DNA of 64,000 nt from Streptomyces viridiviolaceus (GTDB taxonomy: Bacteria; Actinomycetota; Actinomycetes; Streptomycetales; Streptomycetaceae), in assembly GCF_014650995.1 (NCBI RefSeq), contig NZ_BMWA01000018.1:1-64000 (forward strand), in the 5' to 3' direction. Positions 1-8,438 of this stretch are shown here, one piece after another. A program made the translations under genes and the position numbers. The notes under the pieces are model-generated. The model was given only the letters and a program-made list of their open reading frames with translations. It searched no databases and had not been told where the DNA came from. How positions within the stretch are numbered: position 1 is the first letter of the stretch; each line of letters begins with the position of its first letter.

Positions 1-279
1 GGGCTCTGAAGGCTCTGGTGCTCACCGGCACCGATCCCGTCGCTCGAGACGTTGAAGTTCATCACTCTCAGCAGCTGGTCCACGTGTTTCCTCATCAGGT
101 CCGGGCGCATCCTCGTTCGTCGGTGCGCTCACACCGGTACGTCGAACGGGACGCGGCCCGATCGACAGCGGCTCGTGAGTTTTTTTGACAGCGTGCCCGG
201 CGTGAGCGTTCACGGGCGTCGACGCCGTGGTGCGTCGCGGAGCAGCACAGCCGGGCGGGGCGGGCTCCACCGCAGGCCC

Positions 280-900
280 CTACTGCGGGCGGATTCCGCC
301 CAGGAGGTTGTTCACCAGCGCGGCGACGAAGTCGTCGGTGACGGGCTCGTCGGGGATGAGCAGCCGGTGGTAGACGGCGCCCCAGAGCTGGTCGACGAGG
401 ACCTGCACGTCGATGTCGGCGCGGATCTGGCCGAGTTCCTGGGCCCGGTGAAGGCGTTCTCCGGCCAGCCGGCGCCGGTGTGATGAGTACAGCTTCCGGT
501 AGGCGGTGGCCAGGTCCTCGTCCGTCTGCGACGCGCCGATCAGCTCGGCCAGTATGCGCCCGCCCGGGGTCCGGGTCATGACGTGCGCGAAGGCGCGGAG
601 CTGGGTGAGCAGGTCGGCGCGGATGTCTCCGGTGTCGGGGAAGGCGAGCGTTTCCCGGACGGCGTGGAAGTAGCCGTCCAGGGCGAGCGCCCCTTTGGAG
701 GGCCACCATTTGTAGAGGGTGGTCTTGCTGACGCCCGAGGCCCTGGCGACGCGTTCGAAGGTGAGGCCGGCGATGCCTTCGGCGAGCAGCAGGTCCCCCA
801 CGGTGCGCAGGACGTCCGCCCGGACCTCCTCGGCGGGCCTGCGCCCCCGCCCCCGGCCCTTGCCTTCCTGGGCAGCGGGACCGGCCGCCTTGTTCGCCAC
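280..900 (-). CDS. TetR/AcrR family transcriptional regulator
   Basis: This 206-residue protein has the usual length and layout of a TetR repressor. A basic, Gly-rich N-terminus is followed by a helix-turn-helix at about residues 30-75, read around GLTFERVARASGVSKTTLYK and WWPSKGAL. The C-terminal half is helical and variable, as expected of a ligand-binding domain. It lies just downstream of, and on the same strand as, an SDR gene (gap about 150 bases). That gene's promoter carries a duplicated dyad, so control of the SDR and itself is a reasonable inference. The ligand is unknown. The family call is secure; the target is inferred from neighbourhood only. Confidence 0.9.
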   Translation of the reverse strand: MANKAAGPAAQEGKGRGRGRRPAEEVRADVLRTVGDLLLAEGIAGLTFERVARASGVSKTTLYKWWPSKGALALDGYFHAVRETLAFPDTGDIRADLLTQLRAFAHVMTRTPGGRILAELIGASQTDEDLATAYRKLYSSHRRRLAGERLHRAQELGQIRADIDVQVLVDQLWGAVYHRLLIPDEPVTDDFVAALVNNLLGGIRPQ

Positions 901-1047
901 GTGTGCTCCTGCCTGGTGGTTGGGGGCGTGTCAGTCTAGGCGGGCGGCGCGGTCCGCCACCTGCCCGGCGTGCCGGGCCGCACCGGTGTCACGGCGTGAT
1001 CCACAGGCCGGTGCCGTTGCGGGCTGTTGCCGCGGGTGCGGCAGGAG

Positions 1048-1785
1048 TCAGGCGAGGCCGCCGTTGGCGTAGAGGACCTGCCCGTTGACCCAGCGCGCGG
1101 GGCCGGCCAGGAACGAGACGACCTCGGCGATGTCCTCCGGCCGGCCCAGCCGCTCCAGCGGGGTCGCCCGGGCGAAGTCCGCGACGGCGGCGTCGTCCTT
1201 GCCGTCCAGGAACAGCGGGGTGGCGGTGGGGCCGGGCGCGACGGCGTTGACGGTGATGTCCCGGCCGCGCAGCTCGCGGGCCAGCACGAGGGTCAGCCCC
1301 TCCACCGCGGCCTTGCTGGCGACGTAGGCACCGTAGGCCGGCAGCTGGGTGCGGACCACCGAGGTCGAGAAGTTGACGATCGCACCGCCCGGGCGGAGGT
1401 TCCGCGCCGCCTGCTGGGCGACGACGAAGGTGCCGCGGATGTTCGTGCGGTGCATCCGGTCCAGGTCGTCGAGGTCGAACGTCGCGACCGGCGCCAGGAT
1501 CATGATGCCGGCGGTGTTCACGACCACGTCGACGCCGCCGAAGGCCGACCCGACCGCGTCGAACGCCGCGCTCATCGCCGTCTCGTCGGCGACATCGCCT
1601 CCCACGGCGAGGGCCCTGCCGCCGGCCGCGGTGATCGCGGCCACGGTCTCCTCCGCCCTGGCCCTGTTCCCCGCGTACTGCACGGCGACCGCGAGACCGT
1701 CCCCGGCGAGCCGCTCGGCCACGACACGGCCGATGCCGCCCGAGCCGCCGGTGACCAGCGCGACGCGAGGGGTGGTGGTGCTCAT
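1048..1785 (-). CDS. SDR family oxidoreductase
   Basis: A 245-residue classical short-chain dehydrogenase/reductase. The start is ATG at 1785, preceded by a GGGAGA ribosome site, rather than the upstream extension. Visible family marks are the NAD(P)-binding TGGSGGIG near residue 14, the NTAG-type strand (VVVNTAGIM), a catalytic Ser in the FSTS segment, and the YVASK catalytic Tyr-Lys pair. The C-terminus ends in the common NGQVLYANGG pattern of FabG-like reductases. The substrate cannot be told. It is transcribed toward the TetR gene and probably shares its control through the tandem dyad at 1814-1863. Confidence 0.9.
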   Translation of the reverse strand: MSTTTPRVALVTGGSGGIGRVVAERLAGDGLAVAVQYAGNRARAEETVAAITAAGGRALAVGGDVADETAMSAAFDAVGSAFGGVDVVVNTAGIMILAPVATFDLDDLDRMHRTNIRGTFVVAQQAARNLRPGGAIVNFSTSVVRTQLPAYGAYVASKAAVEGLTLVLARELRGRDITVNAVAPGPTATPLFLDGKDDAAVADFARATPLERLGRPEDIAEVVSFLAGPARWVNGQVLYANGGLA

Positions 1786-1813
1786 GAGGGGTCTCCCTTC
1801 GACCGGCAACTTC

Positions 1814-1863
1814 AAATGAACGCCACGTCCATATAAGCATGAAAATGAACGGCGCGTCCATAT
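1814..1863. promoter_or_regulatory. Tandem dyad operator upstream of the SDR gene
   Basis: Two near-identical 21-bp blocks occur in direct orientation at 1814-1834 and 1843-1863, 29 bp apart. Each contains an interrupted dyad, ATGAACG-N3-CGTCCAT, whose arms match at 6 of 7 positions. The blocks lie 29-78 bases upstream of the SDR start, where a repressor would cover the promoter. The adjacent TetR gene is the obvious candidate binder, but this is inferred from position and symmetry. The rest of the 1786-2184 gap shows no gene that I can support. Confidence 0.55.
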
Positions 1864-2184
1864 GTGGCCCTGCCGGCTGCGCGGACCGCCCCCGCGTCCA
1901 GGACCGCAGCTGCTGCGCGGTGCCCTCCGGAGCGGCCGGCCGCTGCAGGGCCGGCAGCGGGGCGCCCGCGGCGCCCAGCGGAACGGCGCGTTCGTGCTCT
2001 CGTGCACGAACCGCCTGGCCCCGCTGCGCGGACAGGAGCCGGCCGCCGCCGGGTTCGCTGCGCCGCCGCGGCCGCGGACGAGCCGGGATCACGGCGGCCG
2101 GGGACTGCGCGGGGCATCGCGGGCGCGGGCCTGGCCGGCGGCGTGGCCGTGCGGCGGTCGCGGTCGGTGTGACCGGGTGCCTGC

Positions 2185-3363
2185 TCAGCCGGCCTCGGCC
2201 GCGAACGGCCCGCCGTCGCCGAACGCGAGCCGTGCGAAGTTCTCGCCGATGCGGCGGTGTCCTGCCGGGTCGGGGTGGACCTCGTCGGGCAGCGGGAATT
2301 CGGCGTAGTCCCGCTCGCCGTAGAGGTCGCGGCCGTCGAGGTAGTGCAGGTTCGGGTCGTCGGCCGCCCGCTGCTCGACGATCCGGGCGAGTTCGGCACG
2401 GATGACGTCGAGCGTCAGGCGCCCGGCGGCGCGTTCGGCGGGATCGCCCGTCGCCTTGAACCGCAGGGTGCCGCCGGCGAAGTCGGGCGCGAGCGGGCCG
2501 GGGGTGTCCTCCTGGATGGGGCACAGGAGGGGGGAGACGACCAGCAGCGGAGTGGCCGGATGCCCCTCGCGGATGGTGTCGAGGAAGCCGTGGACCGCGG
2601 GGGAGAAGGCGCGCAGGCGCATGACGTCGGCGTTGACGACATTGATGCCGACCTTGACGCTGATCAGGTCCGCGGGGGTGTCCCGCATCGCCCGGGCGGT
2701 AAACGGGTCGAGCAGCGCACTGCCGCCGAACCCCAGGTTGACCAGCTCCGCTCCGCCCCGGGCGGCTGCCAGGGCCGGCCAGACGGCGGTCGGATGCGCG
2801 GCGTTGGAGCCGTGGCTGATGGAACTGCCGTGGTGCAGCCACACCCTGCGCCCGCTGTGCGGCGCCTTCTCGACCGGGGCGTCGGTGCGCAGGGCGATCA
2901 GCTCGGTGATCTCCGTGTGCGGGAGCCAGATCTCGACGTCCTTGTCACCCGCCGGCAGGCCGGTGAACCGGGCCGTGCCGGCAGGCCCCTCCGTCAGTTC
3001 GAAGGACTGGGTGACCAGGTCGGTGATGGTGCGGACGTTGCCGCCGGGCACCGTGGCCTGGGCCGCCAGACGGCCGTCGACCAGCAGGTCGTACACGCCG
3101 TCCGCCGGGGCCGGCAATCCCCGGTGGACGCGCTTGGTGGGCAGCGTGTCCAGCTCGATCACGGTGGCCCGGGTGCGGAAGGCCAGCCGCACGCCGGAGG
3201 GCTGGGCCTCGGCCACGGCCAGCCGGCTGTCGGGGATCTGACGGCGCGCCCGGGCGGGCAGCCGGTGCGGCAGCAGACCGTGCGCGGTCGCTTCCACGTC
3301 GAGGTGCCCGCGCAGGATGTCCGCGGTGACCGGTGTGGTGATCGTGCCGTGCTCGGTGTTCAT
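2185..3363 (-). CDS. SGNH/GDSL-type hydrolase
   Basis: A 392-residue two-part protein. Residues 1 to about 165 form a beta-rich N-terminal domain of the kind that precedes many bacterial SGNH esterases. The catalytic part follows with all four blocks: GSSISHG near residue 179 (probable nucleophile Ser181), the Gly of NLGFGG, GINVVN near 239 (block III Asn241), and the DEVH pair Asp360/His363. No signal peptide is evident from this start. The ATG at 3363 was chosen because a GGAGG precedes it, although spacing is tight; the longer frame starting further upstream cannot be excluded. Substrate unknown, likely an acylated carbohydrate or other ester. Confidence 0.82.
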   Translation of the reverse strand: MNTEHGTITTPVTADILRGHLDVEATAHGLLPHRLPARARRQIPDSRLAVAEAQPSGVRLAFRTRATVIELDTLPTKRVHRGLPAPADGVYDLLVDGRLAAQATVPGGNVRTITDLVTQSFELTEGPAGTARFTGLPAGDKDVEIWLPHTEITELIALRTDAPVEKAPHSGRRVWLHHGSSISHGSNAAHPTAVWPALAAARGGAELVNLGFGGSALLDPFTARAMRDTPADLISVKVGINVVNADVMRLRAFSPAVHGFLDTIREGHPATPLLVVSPLLCPIQEDTPGPLAPDFAGGTLRFKATGDPAERAAGRLTLDVIRAELARIVEQRAADDPNLHYLDGRDLYGERDYAEFPLPDEVHPDPAGHRRIGENFARLAFGDGGPFAAEAG

Positions 3364-4105
3364 GGCCTCCGCCAGGTGGTCGGGGTTTGTCGGAAGGTTC
3401 GGCATCCGCGCAGGCGGCGCCGGGCCCCCGGGAGCTCGCGACCTCGACGCCCATGACCTGCCTCCACTCAACCGAAACAGATTAAGCATATGCCTAATAC
3501 CTTTAGGCAAACTGCTTGCCGTTCATGGAAGTGGGGCGGCCGTGGACGCCCGGGTGCTCTCCAGCCTGCGCAGCGTCCGGGGGTGCGCTGCTGCTCTTCG
3601 CATCCGGGCAGCGCGGACTGGTCGTGCAGGCACTCGGCCGAGCACGGCGGCCCGAGCGTCACCGCAACCGGCACGGTCAGTGACGGGCGGGTGGTGAGGA
3701 CGTACACGTGGACGACTGCCGCGAAGCGGACGCCGGCCCGATCGGCCGCCGTATCCGGCCCAGCACGGCCCGCCGGATACGGGCGCTCAGCCCCTCGAGC
3801 CGCCCGAGCGCGTCACCCGGCTGCACGGCAACGCCGCGTCGTTCCCGCAACCCCCGCCGGGCGGAGTGGAAGGACCCCGGGCCTTCGCCCGGCCCCGTGC
3901 CGCCGCCGGGCACGCCCGCGCCGCCTGCACGCCGCCGTCGCCGGCCCGCCCGCCTGCCGGCGCCTCGGTGCATCCCGCATTTCCCCGGCCCCGGCTGACA
4001 CGCGTAACGCGACGGAGATGCGGACCTCTTGACTCCGTAACGCGGGGAGTGGATCGTACCCGGGCACCATCCGTACGTGTACACACCACTGAACCGGAGG
4101 CGCCC
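3364..4105. other. Intergenic region between SGNH hydrolase and M20 amidohydrolase
   Basis: The two flanking genes diverge, so this 742-base stretch holds both promoters. The only clear structure is the palindrome pair at 3481-3508. The short open frames here have no recognisable product and look like chance high-GC frames. Confidence 0.5.
3481..3508. promoter_or_regulatory. Overlapping palindromes in the SGNH hydrolase promoter
   Basis: ATTAAGCATATGCCTAAT at 3481-3498 is an 18-bp palindrome with a single mismatched pair. It shares its right arm with a second dyad, GCCTAA-N4-TTTAGGC, ending at 3508. The block is distinctly AT-rich against the surrounding sequence. Read on the minus strand it overlaps a plausible promoter (TTGCCT followed by AT-rich -10-like hexamers) for the hydrolase about 120 bases downstream. 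The binding protein is not identifiable; no regulator gene is adjacent. Confidence 0.45.
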
Positions 4106-5854
4106 GTGTGCGACTTGCACGATCCCAACGAGCACAGCCATGAAGGCACCGTCACATCCGGGCTCAGCCGGCGTCAGATCGTGCAGTTGCTGGGCGCTGC
4201 GGGGATCGCCACCACGGCGGTGACCGCGACGGCCGACCCGGCGGTGGCGGCCACCGCCGACAGCACCGTCGGCGTCACCGAGGCGCAGGCCGCGGCGTAC
4301 ACACCCCCCGAGGGCCTCGCCGAGGACTCGGAGGCCAAGCGGACCGCGCTCGCCTGGATCGAGAAGAACGCCTCGCGGATCACGGGCCTCAACGACGAGA
4401 TCTGGGAACACGCCGAACTGAGCCTGCGGGAGTGGAACTCCTCCCTCGCCCAGGCCGACTTCCTGCGCAAGGCCGGTTTCGACATCGAGTTCGGCACGGC
4501 CGGCTTCCCGACCGCGTTCACCGCCACCTTCCGGCGGGGCGAGGGCGGCCCGGTCATCGGGTTCAGCGGCGAGTACGACGCCCTGCCCGGCCTGTCGCAG
4601 AAGGCCGGCGCCGGGGAACACGACCCGAGGCAGTACGTCCACGACCCCTTCGCCCCGGGATACGGCCCCGGCCACGGCTGCGGCCACTGCGCGCTGGGGA
4701 CCGCGGCCGCCGCCGCGGCCGCCGCCGTCGCGGAGGCGGCCCGGCGCCACCGCCTCGACGTGACCGTCAAGTTCTTCGGCTCCACCGCCGAGGAACAGCT
4801 CATCGGCAAGACGTACGCGGTCAGCCAGGGCGTGTACGACGGCCTGGACGCGTTCCTGGACTGGCACCCCTCGACCGGCAACGCGACCGGCTGGGGCACG
4901 TCCAACGCGATGACCGCCATCACCTTCACCTTCCTCGGTGTCGCGGGCCACGGCGGCACCCCGCTGGGCAACAAGAGCGCGCTGGACGCGGCCGTCATGA
5001 TGGCGTCCATGTCGGAGTTCCTCCGCGAGGAGAGCATGGGCCCCTCCGCCCGGCTGCACTGGGTGATCAACAACGGCGGCGACATACCGAACGTCACCCC
5101 GGAGATCGCGCAGATCTCGTACTACGTCCGGGAGGGCAGCGTCCAGCGGGTCGACTCCCTGCTGGAGAAGGTGATCGCCGTCTCCGAGGCCGCCGCCAAG
5201 GCCAGCCGCACCTCCGTGCAGCACAAGATCACGTCCGCCTGCTGGAACCAGCTCCCCTCCAAGGCGTTCGCCGAGCTGATGTACGACAACATGCGGCAGA
5301 TCGGCCCGCCGGAGTTCTCCGCCGAGGCCCAGCGGCTGGCCAGGGAGCTGCAGAAGTCGCTGGGGCTGCCGCAGTCGGGCCTGCACGACAAGATCAGCGA
5401 GCTGGCCCCGCCCAACCCGGTCTTCCTCGGCGGCGGATCCACCGATGTCGCCGACATCAGCTGGCAGGTGCCCACCGTCTCCATGGGCGCGGCCCTGGCT
5501 CCCATCGGCACCAAGATGCACACCTGGTCCACCGCCTCGTGCGCGGGTTCGGCACCCGGCCACGCCGCGGTGCGGGCGGCCGCCAAGTACCTGGCGGCGA
5601 CGGCCGTCGACCTGCTGGTGAAGCCGGAGCTGCTGCGCGGCCTGAAGGAGGAGTTCGACAAGCGGCGCGAGGGCGTGCAGTGGCAAACGGCTCTCCCGGA
5701 GGGCTACGAGCCGCCGATGTACGAGCCGCCCGCCTGGTTCCTGAAGCGGACCGGTCAGAGCTGGCCGCCGAAGAACATCACGTGGCCGCCCCGGCGGATC
5801 GTCAGCAAGGAGACGTTCTCCTCACTCGGCCCCGCGCTCCAGCCCCAGACCTGA
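4106..5854 (+). CDS. Tat-exported M20-family amidohydrolase (AbgB-like)
   Basis: A 582-residue protein starting at GTG 4106, five bases after GGAGG. Residues 18-45 look like a twin-arginine signal (SRRQIVQLLG, then a hydrophobic run and an A-x-A site), so export to the cell surface is likely. The mature part has M20 hallmarks: GEYDALPGL, the metal motif as GHGCGH, the catalytic-acid segment GSTAEE, a DWHPS segment, and the lid/dimerisation stretch beginning GVAGHGGTP. Among M20 enzymes it most resembles the aminobenzoyl-glutamate utilisation B / amidohydrolase type, which cleaves amide bonds. The exact substrate is unknown. The exported form is unusual because relatives usually act inside the cell. 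Confidence 0.85.
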   Translation: MCDLHDPNEHSHEGTVTSGLSRRQIVQLLGAAGIATTAVTATADPAVAATADSTVGVTEAQAAAYTPPEGLAEDSEAKRTALAWIEKNASRITGLNDEIWEHAELSLREWNSSLAQADFLRKAGFDIEFGTAGFPTAFTATFRRGEGGPVIGFSGEYDALPGLSQKAGAGEHDPRQYVHDPFAPGYGPGHGCGHCALGTAAAAAAAAVAEAARRHRLDVTVKFFGSTAEEQLIGKTYAVSQGVYDGLDAFLDWHPSTGNATGWGTSNAMTAITFTFLGVAGHGGTPLGNKSALDAAVMMASMSEFLREESMGPSARLHWVINNGGDIPNVTPEIAQISYYVREGSVQRVDSLLEKVIAVSEAAAKASRTSVQHKITSACWNQLPSKAFAELMYDNMRQIGPPEFSAEAQRLARELQKSLGLPQSGLHDKISELAPPNPVFLGGGSTDVADISWQVPTVSMGAALAPIGTKMHTWSTASCAGSAPGHAAVRAAAKYLAATAVDLLVKPELLRGLKEEFDKRREGVQWQTALPEGYEPPMYEPPAWFLKRTGQSWPPKNITWPPRRIVSKETFSSLGPALQPQT

Positions 5855-5863
5855 CAGGAGACA

Positions 5864-5902
5864 CACCCGGTCGAACGGCTGCGGCGAGCGTTCGACCGGG
5901 TG
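5864..5902. terminator. Hairpin terminator between convergent genes
   Basis: Two perfect 14-bp arms (CACCCGGTCGAACG and its complement) at 5864-5877 and 5889-5902 enclose an 11-base loop, ten bases after the amidohydrolase stop. The facing LysR gene ends at 6044. No T-run follows, as is common in high-GC actinobacteria. It could serve both strands. Confidence 0.7.
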
Positions 5903-6043
5903 CCGGGCCCGGCCAGGCACAGCACGGGGCGGCGCCCCTGAGCCCCCCGGGCAGGGCGGCACCATGGCCGCCGGTCCCCAGCCACAACGCACCGGCAGCC
6001 GCGCTCGACCGGCCTGCCGGCCGGGCCGCCCGGGTCCAGGGCC

Positions 6044-7009
6044 TCACGGATCTGCGTGCGGTGCTGCCGTGAGGCCGTCATGGACTGCCGGCGCAGCCGG
6101 GCGGGCGTCCGTCCCGGCCGGACGGTGCGAGGCGAAGACGGCGGCGAGCTCGTCGAGCAGACCCGCCGCGGCGGGGTGAGGGTCACGGCGTGCTGTGAGC
6201 GTGTAGATGCCGCGGGTCGGCGGGTCGGCCAGAGCCACCGTGGTGACGTCGGCCCGCAGCGCGCACGTCAGCACCCCGGGTATCAGCGCGATGGCGTGAC
6301 CGGTCGCGACCAGGGCCAGCTTGCCGAGCAGATCGGCCGCGCCGAGGCCGATGCGGGCGCTGACGCCGGCGCGGGCGGCGTGCTGGCGCAGGAGCGCCGC
6401 CGAGCCGTCGTTGTCCTCGACCCATGTCTCGTCGGCCAGCGCCTGCATGGGCACCGGGCCGCGCCCGGCCCGCGGATGACCGGCGGGCAGGACGACGACC
6501 ATGTCGTCCAGCCCGAGGAACCGGCGTTCGACCCGCGGGTCTTGGGGCAGCCCCGGCGGTGCATCGGTGACGACGGCGACATCGAGATCGCCGGCCGTCA
6601 CACGGGTGTGCAGTTGGGCGCTCAGCCCCGGCAGCAGGCTCCACCGGAGGGATCCGGACCGCTTCAACAGGCCCCGGATGGCCTCCGGGACGATCCCCGA
6701 GGCGAGCGAGGGCGTCGCACCCACGGCCAGCGGCCGGCCCAGCGCCCCCTCACGCGCTTCCCGCACGGCACGCACCGCACGGTCGGCCTCGTTGAGCGTG
6801 GCCAGGGCGTGGCGCCGGAACACCTCGCCGACAGCCGTCGGACGCACCCCGCGCGCATGGCGCTCCACCAGCGGCACGCCGAGCTGCCGCTCCAGGCCGG
6901 CGATCTGCCGGGAGACGGCCGACTGCGTGTGGTTCAGCTCGGCGGCCGCAGCCGACAGCGACCCCAGCCGGCACACGGTCACGAAGGTGCGCCACACCGT
7001 CAGTTCCAT
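6044..7009 (-). CDS. LysR family transcriptional regulator
   Basis: A 321-residue protein from ATG 7009. The N-terminal winged helix is textbook LysR: MELTVWRTFVTVCRLGSLSA, then AAELNHTQSAVSRQIAGLE. It is followed by a periplasmic-binding-like effector domain (for example the GATPSLASGIVPEAI and MVVVLPAGHPRA segments). It diverges from the oxidoreductase gene starting at 7105. A perfect T-N11-A type dyad lies between them at 7063-7077, the classic arrangement for LysR control of a divergent target. The effector is unknown. Confidence 0.92.
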   Translation of the reverse strand: MELTVWRTFVTVCRLGSLSAAAAELNHTQSAVSRQIAGLERQLGVPLVERHARGVRPTAVGEVFRRHALATLNEADRAVRAVREAREGALGRPLAVGATPSLASGIVPEAIRGLLKRSGSLRWSLLPGLSAQLHTRVTAGDLDVAVVTDAPPGLPQDPRVERRFLGLDDMVVVLPAGHPRAGRGPVPMQALADETWVEDNDGSAALLRQHAARAGVSARIGLGAADLLGKLALVATGHAIALIPGVLTCALRADVTTVALADPPTRGIYTLTARRDPHPAAAGLLDELAAVFASHRPAGTDARPAAPAVHDGLTAAPHADP

Positions 7010-7062
7010 GGCGCCAGTATGCCCAGCCGGTATGCGGGCCCCGCAGGGCTGCCCTGCGAAAT

Positions 7063-7077
7063 CTGCGCTTGTCGCAG
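7063..7077. promoter_or_regulatory. LysR-type box (T-N11-A)
   Basis: CTGCGCTTGTCGCAG is a perfect 5-5-5 dyad that includes the T-N11-A core. An outer, less regular CTGCGA...TCGCAG arrangement spans 7054-7077. It sits midway between the divergent LysR and oxidoreductase genes, 27 bases upstream of the latter's start. Confidence 0.6.
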
Positions 7078-7104
7078 CCTTCGCGGTGCACCACGCTGAC
7101 CGGC

Positions 7105-8262
7105 ATGACCACACCGCACACGATCGCCGTCCTCGGCTTGGGGCGCATGGGCAGCGCGATCGCGACCCGCCTCACCGCCCAGGACCTGGACGTCGTCGGC
7201 TGGACACGCTCGGGGCGCACCTCAAGCACCCACGAGACGGCCGGCGACGTACGGCAGGCAGTTGCGAAGGCCGGCCTCGTGCTCCTGGCGCTGTCCGACG
7301 GCCCGGCCTGCCGCCAGGTCCTCGACGACGTCCGTGACTCGCTGCGGACGGACACCATCGTGCTGAACACCAGCACCATCGCCCCCGCTGAAGCGGCCGG
7401 GCTGGCCCGCCGACTCGGCCCGTCCTACATCCACGCGCCCCTGCTCGGCTCCGTCCCCGCTGCCGCCGCCGGCGCCCTGCACATCCTCGCCGCCGCCGAC
7501 CAGGACGTGCTCGAGCGAGTCCGGCCGGTGCTGGACACGCTGGGCACCGTGCGGAGCGTCGACGACGCCGCCACCGCCGCCGCGCTCAAGCTGATCGCCA
7601 ACCACAGCCTCGCCGGCGCCGTCCTCGCCCTGCGCGACGCACTGCGGCACGCCGATGCCCTCGGCCTGCCCCGCGCCCAGGCGCTGGACGTCCTCGAACT
7701 CGGCGGGCTCGGCGGACTCGTGGCCCGCAAGCGGACCTTCCTCACCGGCCGGCCCGCCACTGCCACGGCCGAATTCACCATCGGTGCGCTGGCCAAGGAC
7801 ATGGCACTGCTGGCCGCCGCGTCCAACGCCCCCCTGCGCAGCACGGCCGGCCTGGCCGGCGCCGCTGCCGGCCCCGAGACCGACATCGCCGTCGCCGCCA
7901 CGGTCCCCGCGGCCGACGACGCCGTACTCGAACCGCTCCGCGCCTACATCCGCGGTCACGCCACCGGCGACCCCGCCCACTTCCGCGACGCGTTCCTGCC
8001 CACCGCCCGCATCGAAGGAATCCGGGACGGCGCATTCGTCTCCTGGCCCCTGGACGAGTACTGCGCCCTCTTCCCCGGCCGGCCGGCCCCGGACGAGGCC
8101 ACCCGCTCCCGCCGCATCGACACCCTCGGCGTCCACGGCACCGTCGCGACCGCGACCATGACGCTCTCGCACGGCGCGGACACCTTCACCGACACCTTCC
8201 TCCTGGTCCGTGCCGACGACAGCTGGCGCATCGCCAACAAGACCTATCACCGGCACCTCTGA
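7105..8262 (+). CDS. NAD(P)-binding oxidoreductase fused to an NTF2-like domain
   Basis: A 385-residue protein in two parts. Residues 1 to about 285 are a 6-phosphogluconate/3-hydroxyisobutyrate dehydrogenase-like enzyme of the kind that includes imine reductases. It has a GLGRMGSA dinucleotide fold at the start and a helical C-terminal domain with an ALKLIANHSLAG segment around the usual catalytic-Lys region. Residues from about 290 look like an NTF2/SnoaL fold of the lumazine-binding-like type (YIRGHATGDPAHFRDAF and the closing DDSWRIANKTYHRHL). The start at 7105 is preferred because the TTG at 7069 falls inside the LysR box. The fusion is uncommon; its reaction is unknown. Confidence 0.8.
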   Translation: MTTPHTIAVLGLGRMGSAIATRLTAQDLDVVGWTRSGRTSSTHETAGDVRQAVAKAGLVLLALSDGPACRQVLDDVRDSLRTDTIVLNTSTIAPAEAAGLARRLGPSYIHAPLLGSVPAAAAGALHILAAADQDVLERVRPVLDTLGTVRSVDDAATAAALKLIANHSLAGAVLALRDALRHADALGLPRAQALDVLELGGLGGLVARKRTFLTGRPATATAEFTIGALAKDMALLAAASNAPLRSTAGLAGAAAGPETDIAVAATVPAADDAVLEPLRAYIRGHATGDPAHFRDAFLPTARIEGIRDGAFVSWPLDEYCALFPGRPAPDEATRSRRIDTLGVHGTVATATMTLSHGADTFTDTFLLVRADDSWRIANKTYHRHL

Positions 8263-8438
8263 CACTCGCCGCAACCGCCTCTACAGCCCGTCCGCCACCC
8301 CCCGCACCACCCCCCACCCTGCACCCCGGAGCCGGCAGGCCAGGCTGCCCGCCGCTCCGGCTGGCCGAAGCCGCTGACGTGGGGTGGAGTGGAAAGGCGC
8401 AGTCGGCTCGCCTGACGGCGAGAGGGAAGGACAGACAG

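Noticed and set aside
1..279. Possible gene at the left edge
   Set aside because: Frames here are short, antisense to the TetR end or Arg-rich; nothing recognisable could be supported.
989..2842. A 617-residue minus-strand frame across the SDR and SGNH genes
   Set aside because: It overlaps two real genes in another frame and reads as Arg/Pro-rich nonsense.
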